A stretch of 64,000 nucleotides of DNA. Origin: Panax quinquefolius. Its lineage: Eukaryota > Streptophyta > Magnoliopsida > Apiales > Araliaceae. Under the pieces are notes generated by a model. That model ran no database searches. It was not told the origin of the DNA and saw only the letters and a list, made by a program, of their open reading frames with translations. Shown here in pieces: positions 24,831 through 35,774 of this stretch (the stretch's first letter is position 1; each line of letters begins with the position of its first letter). The stretch is from contig CM035162.1 in assembly GCA_020205615.1 (NCBI GenBank), positions 33,072,479 to 33,136,478 of the forward strand, written 5' to 3'. A program made the position numbers and the translations under genes.

Positions 24831-26837
24831 AGGACTTATGACTATTATTTTATCGATGAGCTGTTTAAAATACAAGTATGCTAATCGATATTAGTGGTGG
24901 TAAGATGAATGGGGTTTCCTGCTTCTAAAGTAAATTTTGCTGATCACATCATGCCTGATCTGTTTCTGTACTAAAATTACTTCTGTGATAGGAAAGAGGT
25001 AGTTGTATTTGTTAAGCTATAGATGTTCGAGGCATTAGTTCTCTGTTCTTCATATTCCAGTTGCATTATTTTGTTTAAATTTATGGATGTAATTGCTCCT
25101 TCATATTGTTGTTTGGAATGGGTATAGTGATCATAAATATGCTAAGTTGACAAAACTGATAAATGCACTTCATATTTTATCAGTTGCACCCCATGGCAAA
25201 ATAAAGTTTGCAGCCTCATTTGCAAATGGTTAAAATGGAGTGTATTTGTTATTTTTATTTATTGGCCTCAGATTGCTTGATGTTTATTGGCTTTACATCC
25301 AGTCATAAAGGCAGTTGAGTCATTGCTTATTACAAGTAAGTCTTGGGTTTTAAAACTCAGAAATGCGTTTTCCATTTTTCTTTATTTTTCTTGTTTATAT
25401 ATATAGATTGGCTTGTCAAATTATTCACTTTTTGCGTTTTGGTTGAGTTCTCATGGTTGGTGGATTTTTACGGCATTAGAGTAGGTCCGCCAAGCCTGAC
25501 CCTATTTGACATTAGTTTGCAAAAGTTTTTGAAATGGAGAACCCCTAATAGCTCATTGTTAGAGATGGGTGTCTAATATTTTCTGTTTCTCTTGGACAAC
25601 TGGAAATTTTACTTGATTTTTGTCTGCTTCATTTGTAAGGGGTGGCTCGGAAGTGAGGATTTGTCTCTTTCACCCTATCATGGGGGACATGTGGAATTTG
25701 GTTTTCCAAGTCATTGCTAATCTAGCACTTAGACACCTGTTTGATTTTAATGTTGGAATTGTCTCAACATGAGAAGGTCAGTCGGCTGAGTCTGGACATA
25801 TGTGCCTATGTGGATAGGAACTTATGAGTCACATAGTTTGGATAGAGATGAAGTTACCCATATGTGCTTTGATGCTCTAGTCAGGTGTTTTCTTACTCGC
25901 TCTGTTCGGAAAAAAGAATATCATGAACTTGCAAAGAGAGTTGTTTATCTTTTTTTTTTTTTTGAAAGAGAGTATTTTGCTTCACATCATATGACATGGC
26001 TGGCTAGAGGTTTGTATGGAGTGGGAAGCTTTGTGGAATTTTGATGACTAGCTCTGGCAGGCTCATTGTTTTTCACTTTGAAGAATAAGTTAATGTACAA
26101 GTGTTTTTTCTATAGACTTGAGGGATATATTTTGAGAAACCAAAATGTTTGTTAGCGGACGGAGATGCCATCACATGTTCAGATGTAAATCAAAAGAAAC
26201 TGACAGGTAGGCAGTGCCAAACTTTAGTTGTTTGTTTTCTTAGGAGCTGATGTGTTTTATGCTTAGCTTACTCATGTTTTATTTCTCCTCTTGTTTTGTT
26301 TGTTTGTTTTAAGATGACGTTTTATTTCTACTTATCATCAAACATATAATTAATAATGTTGTTCCCGTCCGATGACACCTTGCTCTGACCTGACTTCAGC
26401 TGTTCCAAGGCTTGCAAATAGGCAGGAGGCAGCCGAGCAGATCAACTTGAATACCTATATTGATTAATTTAAGATGGACTCATTTAACTGAATTGGTCCA
26501 CAGAGGATTAAGAAAATTTACCCGATCAAGCTGTATGGCAATGATTAGAATACATGAGCCTTAAATTGAGTATGATATTTAACGGAAATAGCATGTCCAA
26601 TTATTAACAAGGCAATCTTACTGTTTCTTGTTCATGCTAAATAATCTTGGACTGTCAATACGAGGTGAGAGCCTCTATGTAGGTGACTGTTTCATTCACT
26701 TCCAATTAACAAACTTTTGCATTTATTTATACATTTGCATAGCTGTTGAACGTCACTATTTGCTCTGAGCTAATTTCTGCCCCTCAAAAATCAGAATACC
26801 AATGGAAATTTAAATCAAACCAACCTTGGAAAGAAGT
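24831..26837. other. Intergenic, no gene recognised
   Basis: The base composition is that of ordinary plant intergenic or UTR sequence. Short open frames (for example 25343-25576 and 25802-26044) have no recognisable domains and are T-rich low-complexity translations. No repeat ends were identified. Confidence 0.5.
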
Positions 26838-27110
26838 TTTTTACATACAATAATTCTAGGAGCACATTTTTTTGCTGACATTCTAGCAACATTTTTTTTT
26901 TTTTTACTTTTTTTTAGTACCTATGTAAAAACCATGTTTCTTGTATGTATCCAAATTACACCTAAAACACTATTTTTTACAAAAATTTCAATTAGAATAA
27001 ATACTATACATTTTTGGAGAGGTACTACAAAAAAAACAAAAAATAATAATAATAATGTCACTAGAATGTCAGCAAAAAAATGTCCCCCTAAAGGACTCTT
27101 TTTACATATG
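26838..27110. mobile_element. Foldback MITE
   Basis: The left arm (about 26838-26935) and the reverse complement of the right arm (about 27015-27110) match over about 85 bases. They share ACATTTTTTTGCTGACATTC followed by TAG, then a T-rich tract, then GTAGTACCT/TAGTACCT. The loop is about 80 bases. It has no coding capacity. Open frames on both strands here are by-products of the inverted repeat. Confidence 0.78.
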
Positions 27111-27344
27111 TATAAAATCAATTTTTTTAAAAAAAACTTAATAAGTAAAACTAACAGATTTCAACTGCTACAACTCACTCTGTCATAACTATTTCTGAAC
27201 CATTCCTCGGGCTTTTTTTCTTCTCAAATAACTGAATCGTACAAGTGTATAAAAAGCACAAATCCAGAGCTGATAGGGGCATTAAAAGTATATACATACA
27301 CTTAAGAAAGTGCTCTATGCTGTTGAAAGTTGATTATCTTGATG

Positions 27345-27618
27345 CTACTCACAGGCCACACTCTGGCCCAATGGCTCAACCTTCACATCACCCTGCCGTG
27401 GTATGATCAAGGTTCTTGATCCTTTGAAGGCTTCTTCCAGGCTCAAATAGTCAAGCACATAAGACCCCCAAGTGCAGAAGTGAAGTCTCGCCTTCTTATC
27501 AGCTACAGCTACCATTACTTCTGATCAAGGAGCAAAGAATTCTTGACCAACATAACCCCCTTTCTCAAAGTTTATGGCATTCAGACCAGCAAGATTCTAT
27601 TCTGGTGGATTGCCTCGT
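27345..27618 (-). pseudogene. IBA57-like (COG0354, GcvT-related) pseudogene fragment
   Basis: Minus-strand similarity to the C-terminal part of plant IBA57-type proteins, folate-dependent GcvT-related factors of mitochondrial 4Fe-4S cluster assembly. Seen in order: a segment reading E-A-I-P-P-E-stop-N-L-A-G-L-N-A-I-N-F-E-K; the family signature K-G-x-Y-x-G-Q-E as KGGYVGQE, with the usual Cys replaced by Gly; then F-A-P-stop-S-E-V-M and DKKA; then, after two compensating shifts, LEEAFKGSRTLII and GDVKVEPLG before a TAG at 27345-27347. About 25-30 codons expected between GQE and the following segment are missing. The upstream boundary is an AG preceded by a T-rich tract, like an exon edge. With two in-frame stops and frameshifts it is non-functional. 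Identification rests on the signature motif and the collinear flanking residues as recalled for the family. Confidence 0.7.
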
Positions 27619-27979
27619 CTACAAAGTGTAATCACGTATTTAAATTTAAAGTTACAAATCTCAGTCCTTTGGTAAAGCTTGAGCTCGTTTATGTTAATGC
27701 TGGGAGCTATGCATTATAATCCCATATCAATATAATAGTGTGCCTTTTGCACTTTTATATAATGTTTAGTTTCTAGCAATGGCTAGTCTAGCAAATTAGA
27801 AAGTAAAATATAAGAGAAGGAACTAATATGCCATGAGGGTTTCTGTAATTTTGAGGGTTTTCTCTTGTTTATAGTTTTATCATCTGTAGGCTTGTCTTCA
27901 GATGACTTAACTATACTTCTGGTGTATGCCCCTTAGCCATTGTATATTTTGTTCTCAGCTATACAATCAACCAAACTTA

Positions 27980-27983
<4 letters not shown>

Positions 27984-28033
<50 letters not shown>
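27984..28033. repeat. (AT)n microsatellite
   Basis: An uninterrupted AT dinucleotide run of about 50 bases, about 50 bases before the large palindrome. Confidence 0.95.
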
Positions 28034-28035
<2 letters not shown>

Positions 28036-28080
28036 CCTTCCATAGCAATAGGTTCTATATGGTCTTTATCTTAACACTTA

Positions 28081-28410
28081 CCTTTTGGACCGTTGATAAA
28101 CTTATTGGAAATTTGAGATTGAAATATAATATACTTAACTGTAACAACTTAGAGCTTTTATTTTAATATGAGGACCCCACCATAGTCAACGTGTTGTCGG
28201 TTTGTTTAACTAAAAGCGAATTTTAATATTAAATAATATATAAGTACGACATGTAAACTTGTACCAATAAAAAAAAAAAAAAATTCAATAGTAAGAGCCT
28301 CTTAGGCTTAAAAAAAAAAAAAATTCCAAAAGCGTGAGAGCCTCTTAAACACAAAAAAAAAAAAAAAAATAATAATAATAATAATAGTAAGAGCCTCTTA
28401 GGCTTAAAAA

Positions 28411-28451
<41 letters not shown>

Positions 28452-29137
28452 AAGCAGTATGACAATCTCTTACTTACTTATATAAAATCAAATAGTGGCA
28501 CAAGTTCTTTATTTGCTATTTTTATAACAATATTTGTTATTTTATAAAACAAATATTTTTATAAAAACAAACATTTTATAATAACAAATAAAGAATATAA
28601 AATATTTTATAAAAACAAATATTTTATAATAACAAATATTTTATAATAACAAATATTTTTATATTTTATAAAATATAAAATAGGATATAAAAATATTTTA
28701 TATTCTTTATTTGTTATTATAAAAATATTTTTATAAAAAAAAATATTTTATAATTACAAATATTTGTTATTATAAAAATATTTGTTATTATAAAATATTT
28801 GTTTTTATAAAATATTTGTTTTTATAAAATATTTTATATTCTTTATTTGTTATTATAAAAATATTTGTTATTATAAAAAATATTTGTTATTATAAAAATA
28901 TTTTTATAATAACAAATAAAGAATATAAAATATTTTTATATCCTATTTTATATTTTATAAAATATAAAAATATTTGTTATTATAAAATATTTGTTTTTAT
29001 AAAATATTTTATATTCTTTATTTGTTATTATAAAATATTTGTTTTTATAAAATAACAAATATTGTTATAAAAAATAGCAAATAAAGAACTTGTGCCACTA
29101 TTTGATTTTTATATGTTCGTAAGAGGTTGTGCCTTAG

Positions 29138-29181
<44 letters not shown>

Positions 29182-29550
29182 TATTTTTATTTTTTTAAGC
29201 CGGAAGAGGCTCTTACGGTTTATTATTATTATTATTATTTATTTTTTTTTGTAAGTTCTAAGAGGCTCTTATAGTTTGAATTTTTATTTTTTTAAGTTCT
29301 AAGAGGCTCTTACTAGCTTTAAATTTTTTTATTTATTTATTTATTTTTTTATATATGTTTGCATGTGCACTCTGTCAGATTATTTAATATTAAAAATTGC
29401 TTTTAGTTAAACAAACCGACAACACGTCGACTACAATGTAATCCTCATATTAAAATAAAAGCTTTCTAAGACAAAGTTGTTACTACCTAAGATATTTATG
29501 CTTCAATCTCACCTTCCAATGTTTTTTATCAATCTGCTCAAAAAGCCACA
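28081..29550. repeat. Large AT-rich palindrome / foldback element (about 1.47 kb)
   Basis: The two halves are inverted copies throughout. Outer pair: GTTGATAAACTTATTGG (28092) against the reverse complement of 29505-29535; TTTGTTTAACTAAAAGC (28202) against GCTTTTAGTTAAACAAA (about 29399). Next, three poly-A-separated copies of AGAGCCTCTTA on the left face three copies of TAAGAGGCTCTTA type on the right, then (AT)n runs on both sides (28424 and 29140). Inner pair: AATAGTGGCACAAGTTCTTT (28490) against AAAGAACTTGTGCCACTATT (29082). The centre (28510-29070) is nested AAATATTTTATAATAACAAA palindromes. No coding sequence is present. Similar outer ends suggest a foldback or MITE origin that grew by inverted duplication. 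Confidence 0.88.
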
Positions 29551-29788
29551 GACAAGACTATAAGAATCCCACATACTAAGTGGCCCTATATAACATAGCA
29601 ACAGTACCTATATATATATGCCATGATGCAGTAAACAGGCCTAAATAGATGGATACTTTCTAAATCAAGAAAACAGAGATACATATCTCATCTTTCATGA
29701 TCTAAATTAATTGCAGTATACATACAGATAGCTAAAGATAGAACATAATTAGTGTACTCAGTGAAAATAAATGAAGTAGAAACCTAGA

Positions 29789-29912
29789 AGGAGATAAATA
29801 TACACCTTTTGGTATATCAATTGAACCTCCAGAGATAAATATACACCTTTTGGTATATCTCAATTGGGCACCCAGAGATAAATATACACCTTTTGGTATC
29901 TCAATTGAGCCT
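29789..29912. repeat. Three-copy tandem repeat of about 42 bp at the 3' end of the NYN gene
   Basis: Three units of GAGATAAATATACACCTTTT plus GGTAT..CAATTG..C, differing by small indels. They lie directly downstream of the annotated NYN stop codon, where an alternative frame continues. Confidence 0.8.
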
Positions 29913-29975
29913 CCAAAAATTACCTTGTCAGCATTGACAAAAGGTGCTGCATCCTTACTCTCAACATCTGCCTCA

Positions 29976-30947
29976 TCATGGGGACGACACAGTTTTCTCT
30001 GTTTCTGGATTGTAAGTCCATTCCAAACTTTTTAAAACATCACGGTCCTTCCAACGACCCACAACCAACACAGCTTCCTTCTTAGCCTTCTCTAGCATGA
30101 TTTCCTGCCATGAGAATGCAGCATCAGCAGTTCTCTTTAGAACCCCATCACTACTATCACCAACAATAACTGTCTTCACACATCTCAATCTTGCCTCCTT
30201 CAAAACTTCCAGAAAATCTGAATCATCAGACACAAGTATCACACACTCAACTCGTCTCCTATCCATCAATTCCACCATATGATTCCTCAAAGTAACATCC
30301 GCCGCTTGTGGCTTATCTGATGCAGTCCTAACCCAAAAACCTGCCCGTTCCAACTCACCTGCCAAACCATACCCCACTTTCGGCGTCAAAATATCCCTTG
30401 CAGCATTCTTATACTTGTGCATTTTAATCGAAAATTTTCCCACTAACTTCACCCTCCTACTCCCTCTTGCCGACTCTATCTGATTCAACCTTTTCTTCTG
30501 CTCAGGCTCATGAATTTGCTTAAAATGGTTAACAAGCTTCTCATTATTGTAAAATCTCCTCCCACAAACTCGACAAAAACTCGGCTCAACAGGTTTAACA
30601 ACACCCGTATTTTGCAATTGGTTCAGTGCTATCCTTCCTTTCCTTTGTCCCCTAATTTCCACCGGGACAAAATTAAACGAGTGGTGATTAGCATAAGCTG
30701 CCATGTATTTAACAAACCCAAATGAAGTGGCAGCCTTTTTTAGCCGAATTGCGGCATCAAAAAGAGAAATTGATTTAGGTGGTTTGTTATCTAAATCCCA
30801 GAAAATTGCAACATTCTGAACCAAATTGGAAGATGGGTTTGTGCTAAAATGACAATATCTATATAAACTAATAGTTGGGGCTAGGATTTGTAGTCTTGTA
30901 GACCGAATTGCATTGAAAACAGTATGAAAGATTACAAATTTCGGCAT
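29976..30947 (-). CDS. NYN-domain protein with C2H2 zinc finger, probably organelle-targeted
   Basis: The 323-residue frame starts with a basic, acid-free leader (MPKFVIFHTVFNAIRSTR, then RYCHFST) that looks like a mitochondrial or plastid presequence. The NYN (PIN-like nuclease) domain opens with IFWDLDNKPP (residues 48-57; Asp51 and Asp53 are the expected metal ligands) and closes with ILVSDDSDF (237-245; Asp241, 242, 244). A C2H2 finger is inserted between them (Cys125, Cys128, His141, His146). Plant proteins of this layout are usually annotated as putative endonuclease or glycosyl hydrolase with a zinc finger; substrates are unknown and RNA is the likely target by analogy with other NYN proteins. 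The frame ends in TGATGA just after a CCCC run. One base fewer there would open an acidic extension (HDEADVESKD...), so the C-terminus may be longer than shown. Confidence 0.85.
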   Translation of the reverse strand: MPKFVIFHTVFNAIRSTRLQILAPTISLYRYCHFSTNPSSNLVQNVAIFWDLDNKPPKSISLFDAAIRLKKAATSFGFVKYMAAYANHHSFNFVPVEIRGQRKGRIALNQLQNTGVVKPVEPSFCRVCGRRFYNNEKLVNHFKQIHEPEQKKRLNQIESARGSRRVKLVGKFSIKMHKYKNAARDILTPKVGYGLAGELERAGFWVRTASDKPQAADVTLRNHMVELMDRRRVECVILVSDDSDFLEVLKEARLRCVKTVIVGDSSDGVLKRTADAAFSWQEIMLEKAKKEAVLVVGRWKDRDVLKSLEWTYNPETEKTVSSP

Positions 30948-31640
30948 AATTTGAGATAACAGAGATACAATTGAGGAACAAGGAAGTAATAGATTAGCGA
31001 AAAGTTCACTGTCGTACCTAATTGTTTGTGATTCCAGAGTTTAGCTGATAGAGATCCGCCTTCAGAATGCTCATTTGCTCTGGGCCAGGACTTCGAATTT
31101 CTTACGGGCCTATCTCCGTTATATTTAGACCAGTAGCCTGGCACACACTACACACTATAAATCTGTTTCTGAGTTTTGGACAAAAAAAAAAAAAAACTTA
31201 AATTACGACATAACTTAAAAAAAAAAATATTATGTTGTTTCTGATTTTTAATAAAAAAATAAAAATTTCCTTTTCTTGTATTTTTGAGTTCTAATGAAAT
31301 AAAAAAAAAATATTATTCTTACAAATTTATCTTTCTATTAATTATAATCATTAAATCATAAATAAAATATGTAAGATAAATTTAATCAAATAAAAATTTC
31401 ATAATCAAATACAAATATTTTACATAATTTTTCAAAGGCTTGTGGTCCATATGAATAACATCACGACGGTAAGATTTTATCATGAAGCAATTCATCAATA
31501 ATTGTTTTAAAAATTTAAATCTTTAGAAAATGCTTAAAGAAACCTTCGTATACGTGGGAGTAGTGCAGATCTAAGTTATGATAGATATCATATGACTCGA
31601 GAATTATCTTTGGACCAAATGTAATAGAAAAAAAAAAATG
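30948..31640. other. NYN gene upstream region and AT-rich intergenic sequence
   Basis: This would hold the promoter and 5' UTR of the minus-strand NYN gene. A 70-codon minus-strand frame overlaps the gene start (30932-31144) but shows no domain. A-rich runs lie at 31180-31320. No repeat family is recognised before about 31640. Confidence 0.45.
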
Positions 31641-32540
31641 AGAAGATTATCATATGTTTCTTTTCTAATGGTGAGTCTTCTCTTGACATATAATTATCTA
31701 CATTGTCTCCAATTGAGAATTATACTTCAATCAAACTTCAAGATTATATAGGTAGTGCTCGTAGATATACTCAGCAAGTGGATGTGCACAACCCTGTCTT
31801 ATGATAACACGAAGTCGTATGTCATTAGACATCTCGTATGATAGTGTAAAACACCCTTCCAAAGTTGGGTTCGCATTTCACCCTATTTGATTCACCAAAT
31901 ATAACTATTAAATGTTGTATAAAAATAAAACACACTTATCTAAAGTTCTCAATAAAATTATTTTCATCTTTGTTTAAGGAGAACCTTAACAACTATAGCC
32001 CACCGTTCTAATCTCCTATTACCTTCGCATTTCGACCCAACCTATACTCTTATTACCCGAAAGGAATTGTGAAGCAAAAAGGAAAGCATAACTAGCCAAA
32101 AGAAGAATATCATGACTAAAGATAATTGAATTATCAATAGTCTTCACAAGAATAAATCGTAGATTTAACGTATGGTAGATGATAAAACTTTTCAACCATA
32201 GTTGCGGTGAGCGAATCTAACAATCCATTAGAAGAGTCAAATAGACTATAAAGTCTATTATCTTCTCCATGTTAAAAGTCCACCAACAATTTTTTCTCTC
32301 AGAACATCAATCAACAATTCTCGCCCACAATCATGTGAATAACTCATAATCATAATTGTGGTTCTAAATTCCTCTTCGCACCAGACGAAGATAATTTTCA
32401 TCACATGTCTTTACCTGAAACATCAAAGATCATGGTTATACCAAATCACAGTTCATGTTCATAATCATACTAATAAATTCATTTTTACACTACGGGCCAA
32501 AGATATTCATTAACAGTTCATCCTTGCACTACAGGCCAAA
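31641..32540 (-). repeat. LTR fragment (subfamily 2-like), interrupted by a solo LTR
   Basis: Collinear with 35995-36900 of the solo LTR at 35775-38977 (for example GGTGAGTCTTCTCTTGACAT, CACCCTATTTGATTCACCAA and AAAAGTCCACCAACAATTTT). It ends in a minisatellite unit, TTGCACTACAGGCCAAA, into which the LTR at 32541 is inserted. The unit resumes at 35119 (CCAAAGACATTCAAC). Orientation is minus. Confidence 0.75.
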
Positions 32541-35118
32541 TGTAAAATCCCAACTTTTATGAATAAAGATGAATTTTCTATAAATATCATTTTTGAATAT
32601 TATGGAATGAATTTGATATAATGTTATAGTTGTGGGTAATATTTATAAATTTTGCAAAGTACACAAGTTGTTATATAATATTCGATTGGTCGGGGAATAT
32701 TCGTTTTAACGAAAAATATTCGCAGATCTGGCACAATCATTGGTAGACCCCATAACGGAATTATTGCCGGATTGAGAAAACGACACAAAATACTTTATGA
32801 AAATAATGAGAGGAAGTTTTACTGATTATTTGTTGAAACACAAATGTTAAAAGTACAATAATCTGGCTGTGGTTGCATAGTAACACACATGGTATTGATT
32901 ATTGATGTTTACGTGAAAAGTCACTCAGTTTTGTTCAATTATTGCTATAGTAATTGCTGCATAGTATCTCACGTTATTTGATTCAATTATTGTCAATATT
33001 TTATATATTATTAAATAAATAATTGAGACGACAAAGTTATTAATATTATTATTTGCAATATTAACAATGTCTAGAAGTTCTGTCAATGAGAGGTTTGGTC
33101 ATCTAATTGCGCGTCAATAGGGAGAAATCCTTATTTGAAAGCCCGCTCTTTCCTGTAAACGACCTGGTAGATTAATATTGTGAATTATAATAAAGGTAAT
33201 AAGTTTTGTTTTATTATTATTATAAATGTAATAAAAATGTAATTTTTTTATATAAAATGAATACTTTTATAAAGTTATTTGTTTTATTAGTACTATAAAT
33301 AGAATATATAATATTATATTATCGTAGTATTTGCATAGTAAAATCTTTTTATATAAAACAAAATACTTTTATAAAGTTATTCGTTTTATTAGATTATAAA
33401 TAGAATATATTTTATTTTATTTAAAAGATTTTGTTTTATTAGAATATTTTATTAATATCTGCATAGTAAATCAAATATAATCAGTCCGTTTAAAAGTAAA
33501 TCAATCTGGACCGTTTCATGAATTAATTACTATTAGGTCCATTCTCCTATAAATAAGCTCATTCCTTCATTATTTCTTACGAATTCACTGAAACTCTAGA
33601 GAGAGAAACTATAGAGAAAAGAAGAAAAGTATTCTGCTACTTCACTACTCCTATATCCAGTTTCTTTTAAGGTAAGGGGTATTATTTCTTTCGTCTTCAT
33701 GAAGAGAACTTCTGTTATTCCATTATTTATCATTATGTTGGAATAACCTGTCTATGTGAAGTACCACATACATGATAAAATTCTTCTGTTATTCCGTTCT
33801 TTATTATTACATTTGGAACATCACATCTGCATGCGGATTATGCATGACACGGTTACATTCTTTATTATTCTATTGAATAACATATATGCGTGCGCCTATC
33901 GCATGCATGGTGATTTCTTCATTATTCCATTCTTTATTATTACATTGGAATAACTTGTCTATGTGGATTATCACATGCGTGGTGAATGATCCTTTGTATT
34001 CATTCCTTATTAAATTGTTGAAATGATTCGCCAAGTGGATTCTTGCATGGCATATAAAAATCCATTTACGATTTCATATATTCTCTTATACTCGGTTGGT
34101 TAAAACTTTGACTTCTATACTCCATGAAATTAGTGGAATATCCTCGATATTTTTGCGCTTCATTCAAAGATCTTTTCATGGAAATATTTTACGAGCATTC
34201 TTGAATTTTACTCCACAAAGAAGTATCATGTTGACAATTTGGACGTTATTAGTTCTGGATAAATTAATTCTTGAACTTGTTTTATTGAATTCTTATATCA
34301 TTGTCATCATCCTCATGTTTATATTATGTTGAAAGTCATACGTGGCACCTGTAGAGCATAGATGGACTTGGTATGATTATGACCGAGGATTATTCTAAGA
34401 TAATCATGGTAGTAATGTTACAAATGATGTGAAAAAGTCCTCATTGGCCGTAGTGCATTGATGGATAGTTATTGGCATGATCATGACCATTGATGAATAC
34501 ACGAATATCCTTGGCCGGTAGTTCATAAATAATTTATGGTCGTGATACTAATGAATATCCTCGTCAGTAGTCTTGAGAGGATGATGTGGTTTATTTATTA
34601 AGTCGAGTCTCAATGATAAAAGTGATGAAAAACCTTTTAAATCATGTAAGATAGTAGATTTTATTCTCTACTTGACTCTTCTAATGAATTGCTTGTTCCG
34701 CTGTAGTTAAACTTGATGTTTGTTATATTTTATTAGTTTAACACTGTTGAAGGCTAACGATAAATTATTCTGCATTATCTTAGTCATAATATTTCTTAAT
34801 GGGCTAGTTGAGCTCACCCTTTCTTTCAATGTTCTCTTCAGGAAAGGAGAACGTAGCCGGGACTAGTCGGGGAACGGAGTGACGGTCTGATGATAAGATT
34901 GGTAGTCCTCACTATTCTGTTAAATAGTGTGACAATAAATGTAATGAGAATTCCATTGAGTGTGGATATTGTCTAGATGACAATATTCTTATTTAAACTC
35001 TCAGTTATGTCTTGTCGTATTCTACACGACAGTTGTATTATTAAGTTATATTTAAATTTTGTACCATGTATTTGGCGACTCAAGATGGGTGATGTATACC
35101 TTATTTGGGGGCGTCACA
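32541..35118 (+). repeat. Solo LTR (subfamily 1) with target-site duplication CCAAA
   Basis: It starts TGTAAAATCCCAACTTTT and ends TTGGGGGCGTCACA, 2578 bp. The five bases CCAAA occur immediately before (32536-32540) and immediately after (35119-35123), a perfect target-site duplication of the size made by gypsy integrases. No internal region is present, so it is a solo LTR left by LTR-LTR recombination. It has the TATA box at 33548-33555, a leader minisatellite at about 33720-34030 and the GAGCTCACCC block near 34808. Confidence 0.92.
33548..33555 (+). promoter_or_regulatory. LTR TATA box
   Basis: TATAAATA followed by AGCTCATTCCTTCATTATT, as in the other LTRs. Confidence 0.65.
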
Positions 35119-35774
35119 CCAAAGACATTCAACTGTATTTTAGAAGTGTCAAGTAGAGCATGATATCTACTATCTTCTACGAATTAAAAGTTTATTATCA
35201 ATATTTTATCATTTGAGACTCAACACAATAAATAATCCACATCACCGAATTATCCATGCACTATGTGCCAAGGATATTCATTAGTATCACGACCATTTAA
35301 TTATTCATGCACTACGGGCCAAGGATAATCGTGTTTTCATCAACGGTCATGATCACGCCATAAAACAATTCATCTTTGCACCCTTGGCCGAAGAGAACCC
35401 ATGGCCATGATCATACCAAAAACTGTACATCAATGCACAACGGTTCATTGAGGACTTTTACCACATTATTTGCAACATTACGGTCATGATTATACCGAAT
35501 GATCCCTGGTCATAATCATACCAATCAACAGTCCATCTATGCACGTAAGCTAAAGATGACTTTCATCACAATATAAGCATGAGGATGATGACAATGATAT
35601 AAACATTAATCAAACGAAATCAAGGATAAATATTAAAGACTTTAAATTTATCTAGAGTTTAAAAATATCCAAATTGTCAACATGACATCGCTTTATGGAG
35701 TAAAATTCAAGAATAATATTCATGTATCAAAAATAATTTGAATGAGAAAAGAAATATATTTTTGGGTGAATAGT
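35119..35774 (-). repeat. LTR fragments flanking the nested insertions
   Basis: The first about 27 bases continue the element interrupted at 32540. From about 35146 a new minus-strand LTR segment begins, matching 17400-17900 of the inverted LTR (GTAGAATAAA-type, then CTCAACACAATAAATAATCC, CACTACGGGCCAAGGATA and TTTACCACATTATTTGCAAC). It is cut at 35774 by the solo LTR at 35775 and resumes at 38978. Confidence 0.7.

Noticed and set aside
26826..27188. 120-codon plus-strand frame and 66-codon minus-strand frame
   Set aside because: Both are by-products of the foldback MITE; the composition is F/K/N-rich with no domain.
28229..29274. Small frames with IYIYIY and FFFF runs on both strands
   Set aside because: They are translations of (AT)n and poly-A within the large palindrome.
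30932..31144. 70-codon minus-strand frame upstream of the NYN gene
   Set aside because: It overlaps the NYN start region in another frame and shows no domain; more likely 5' UTR or promoter sequence.
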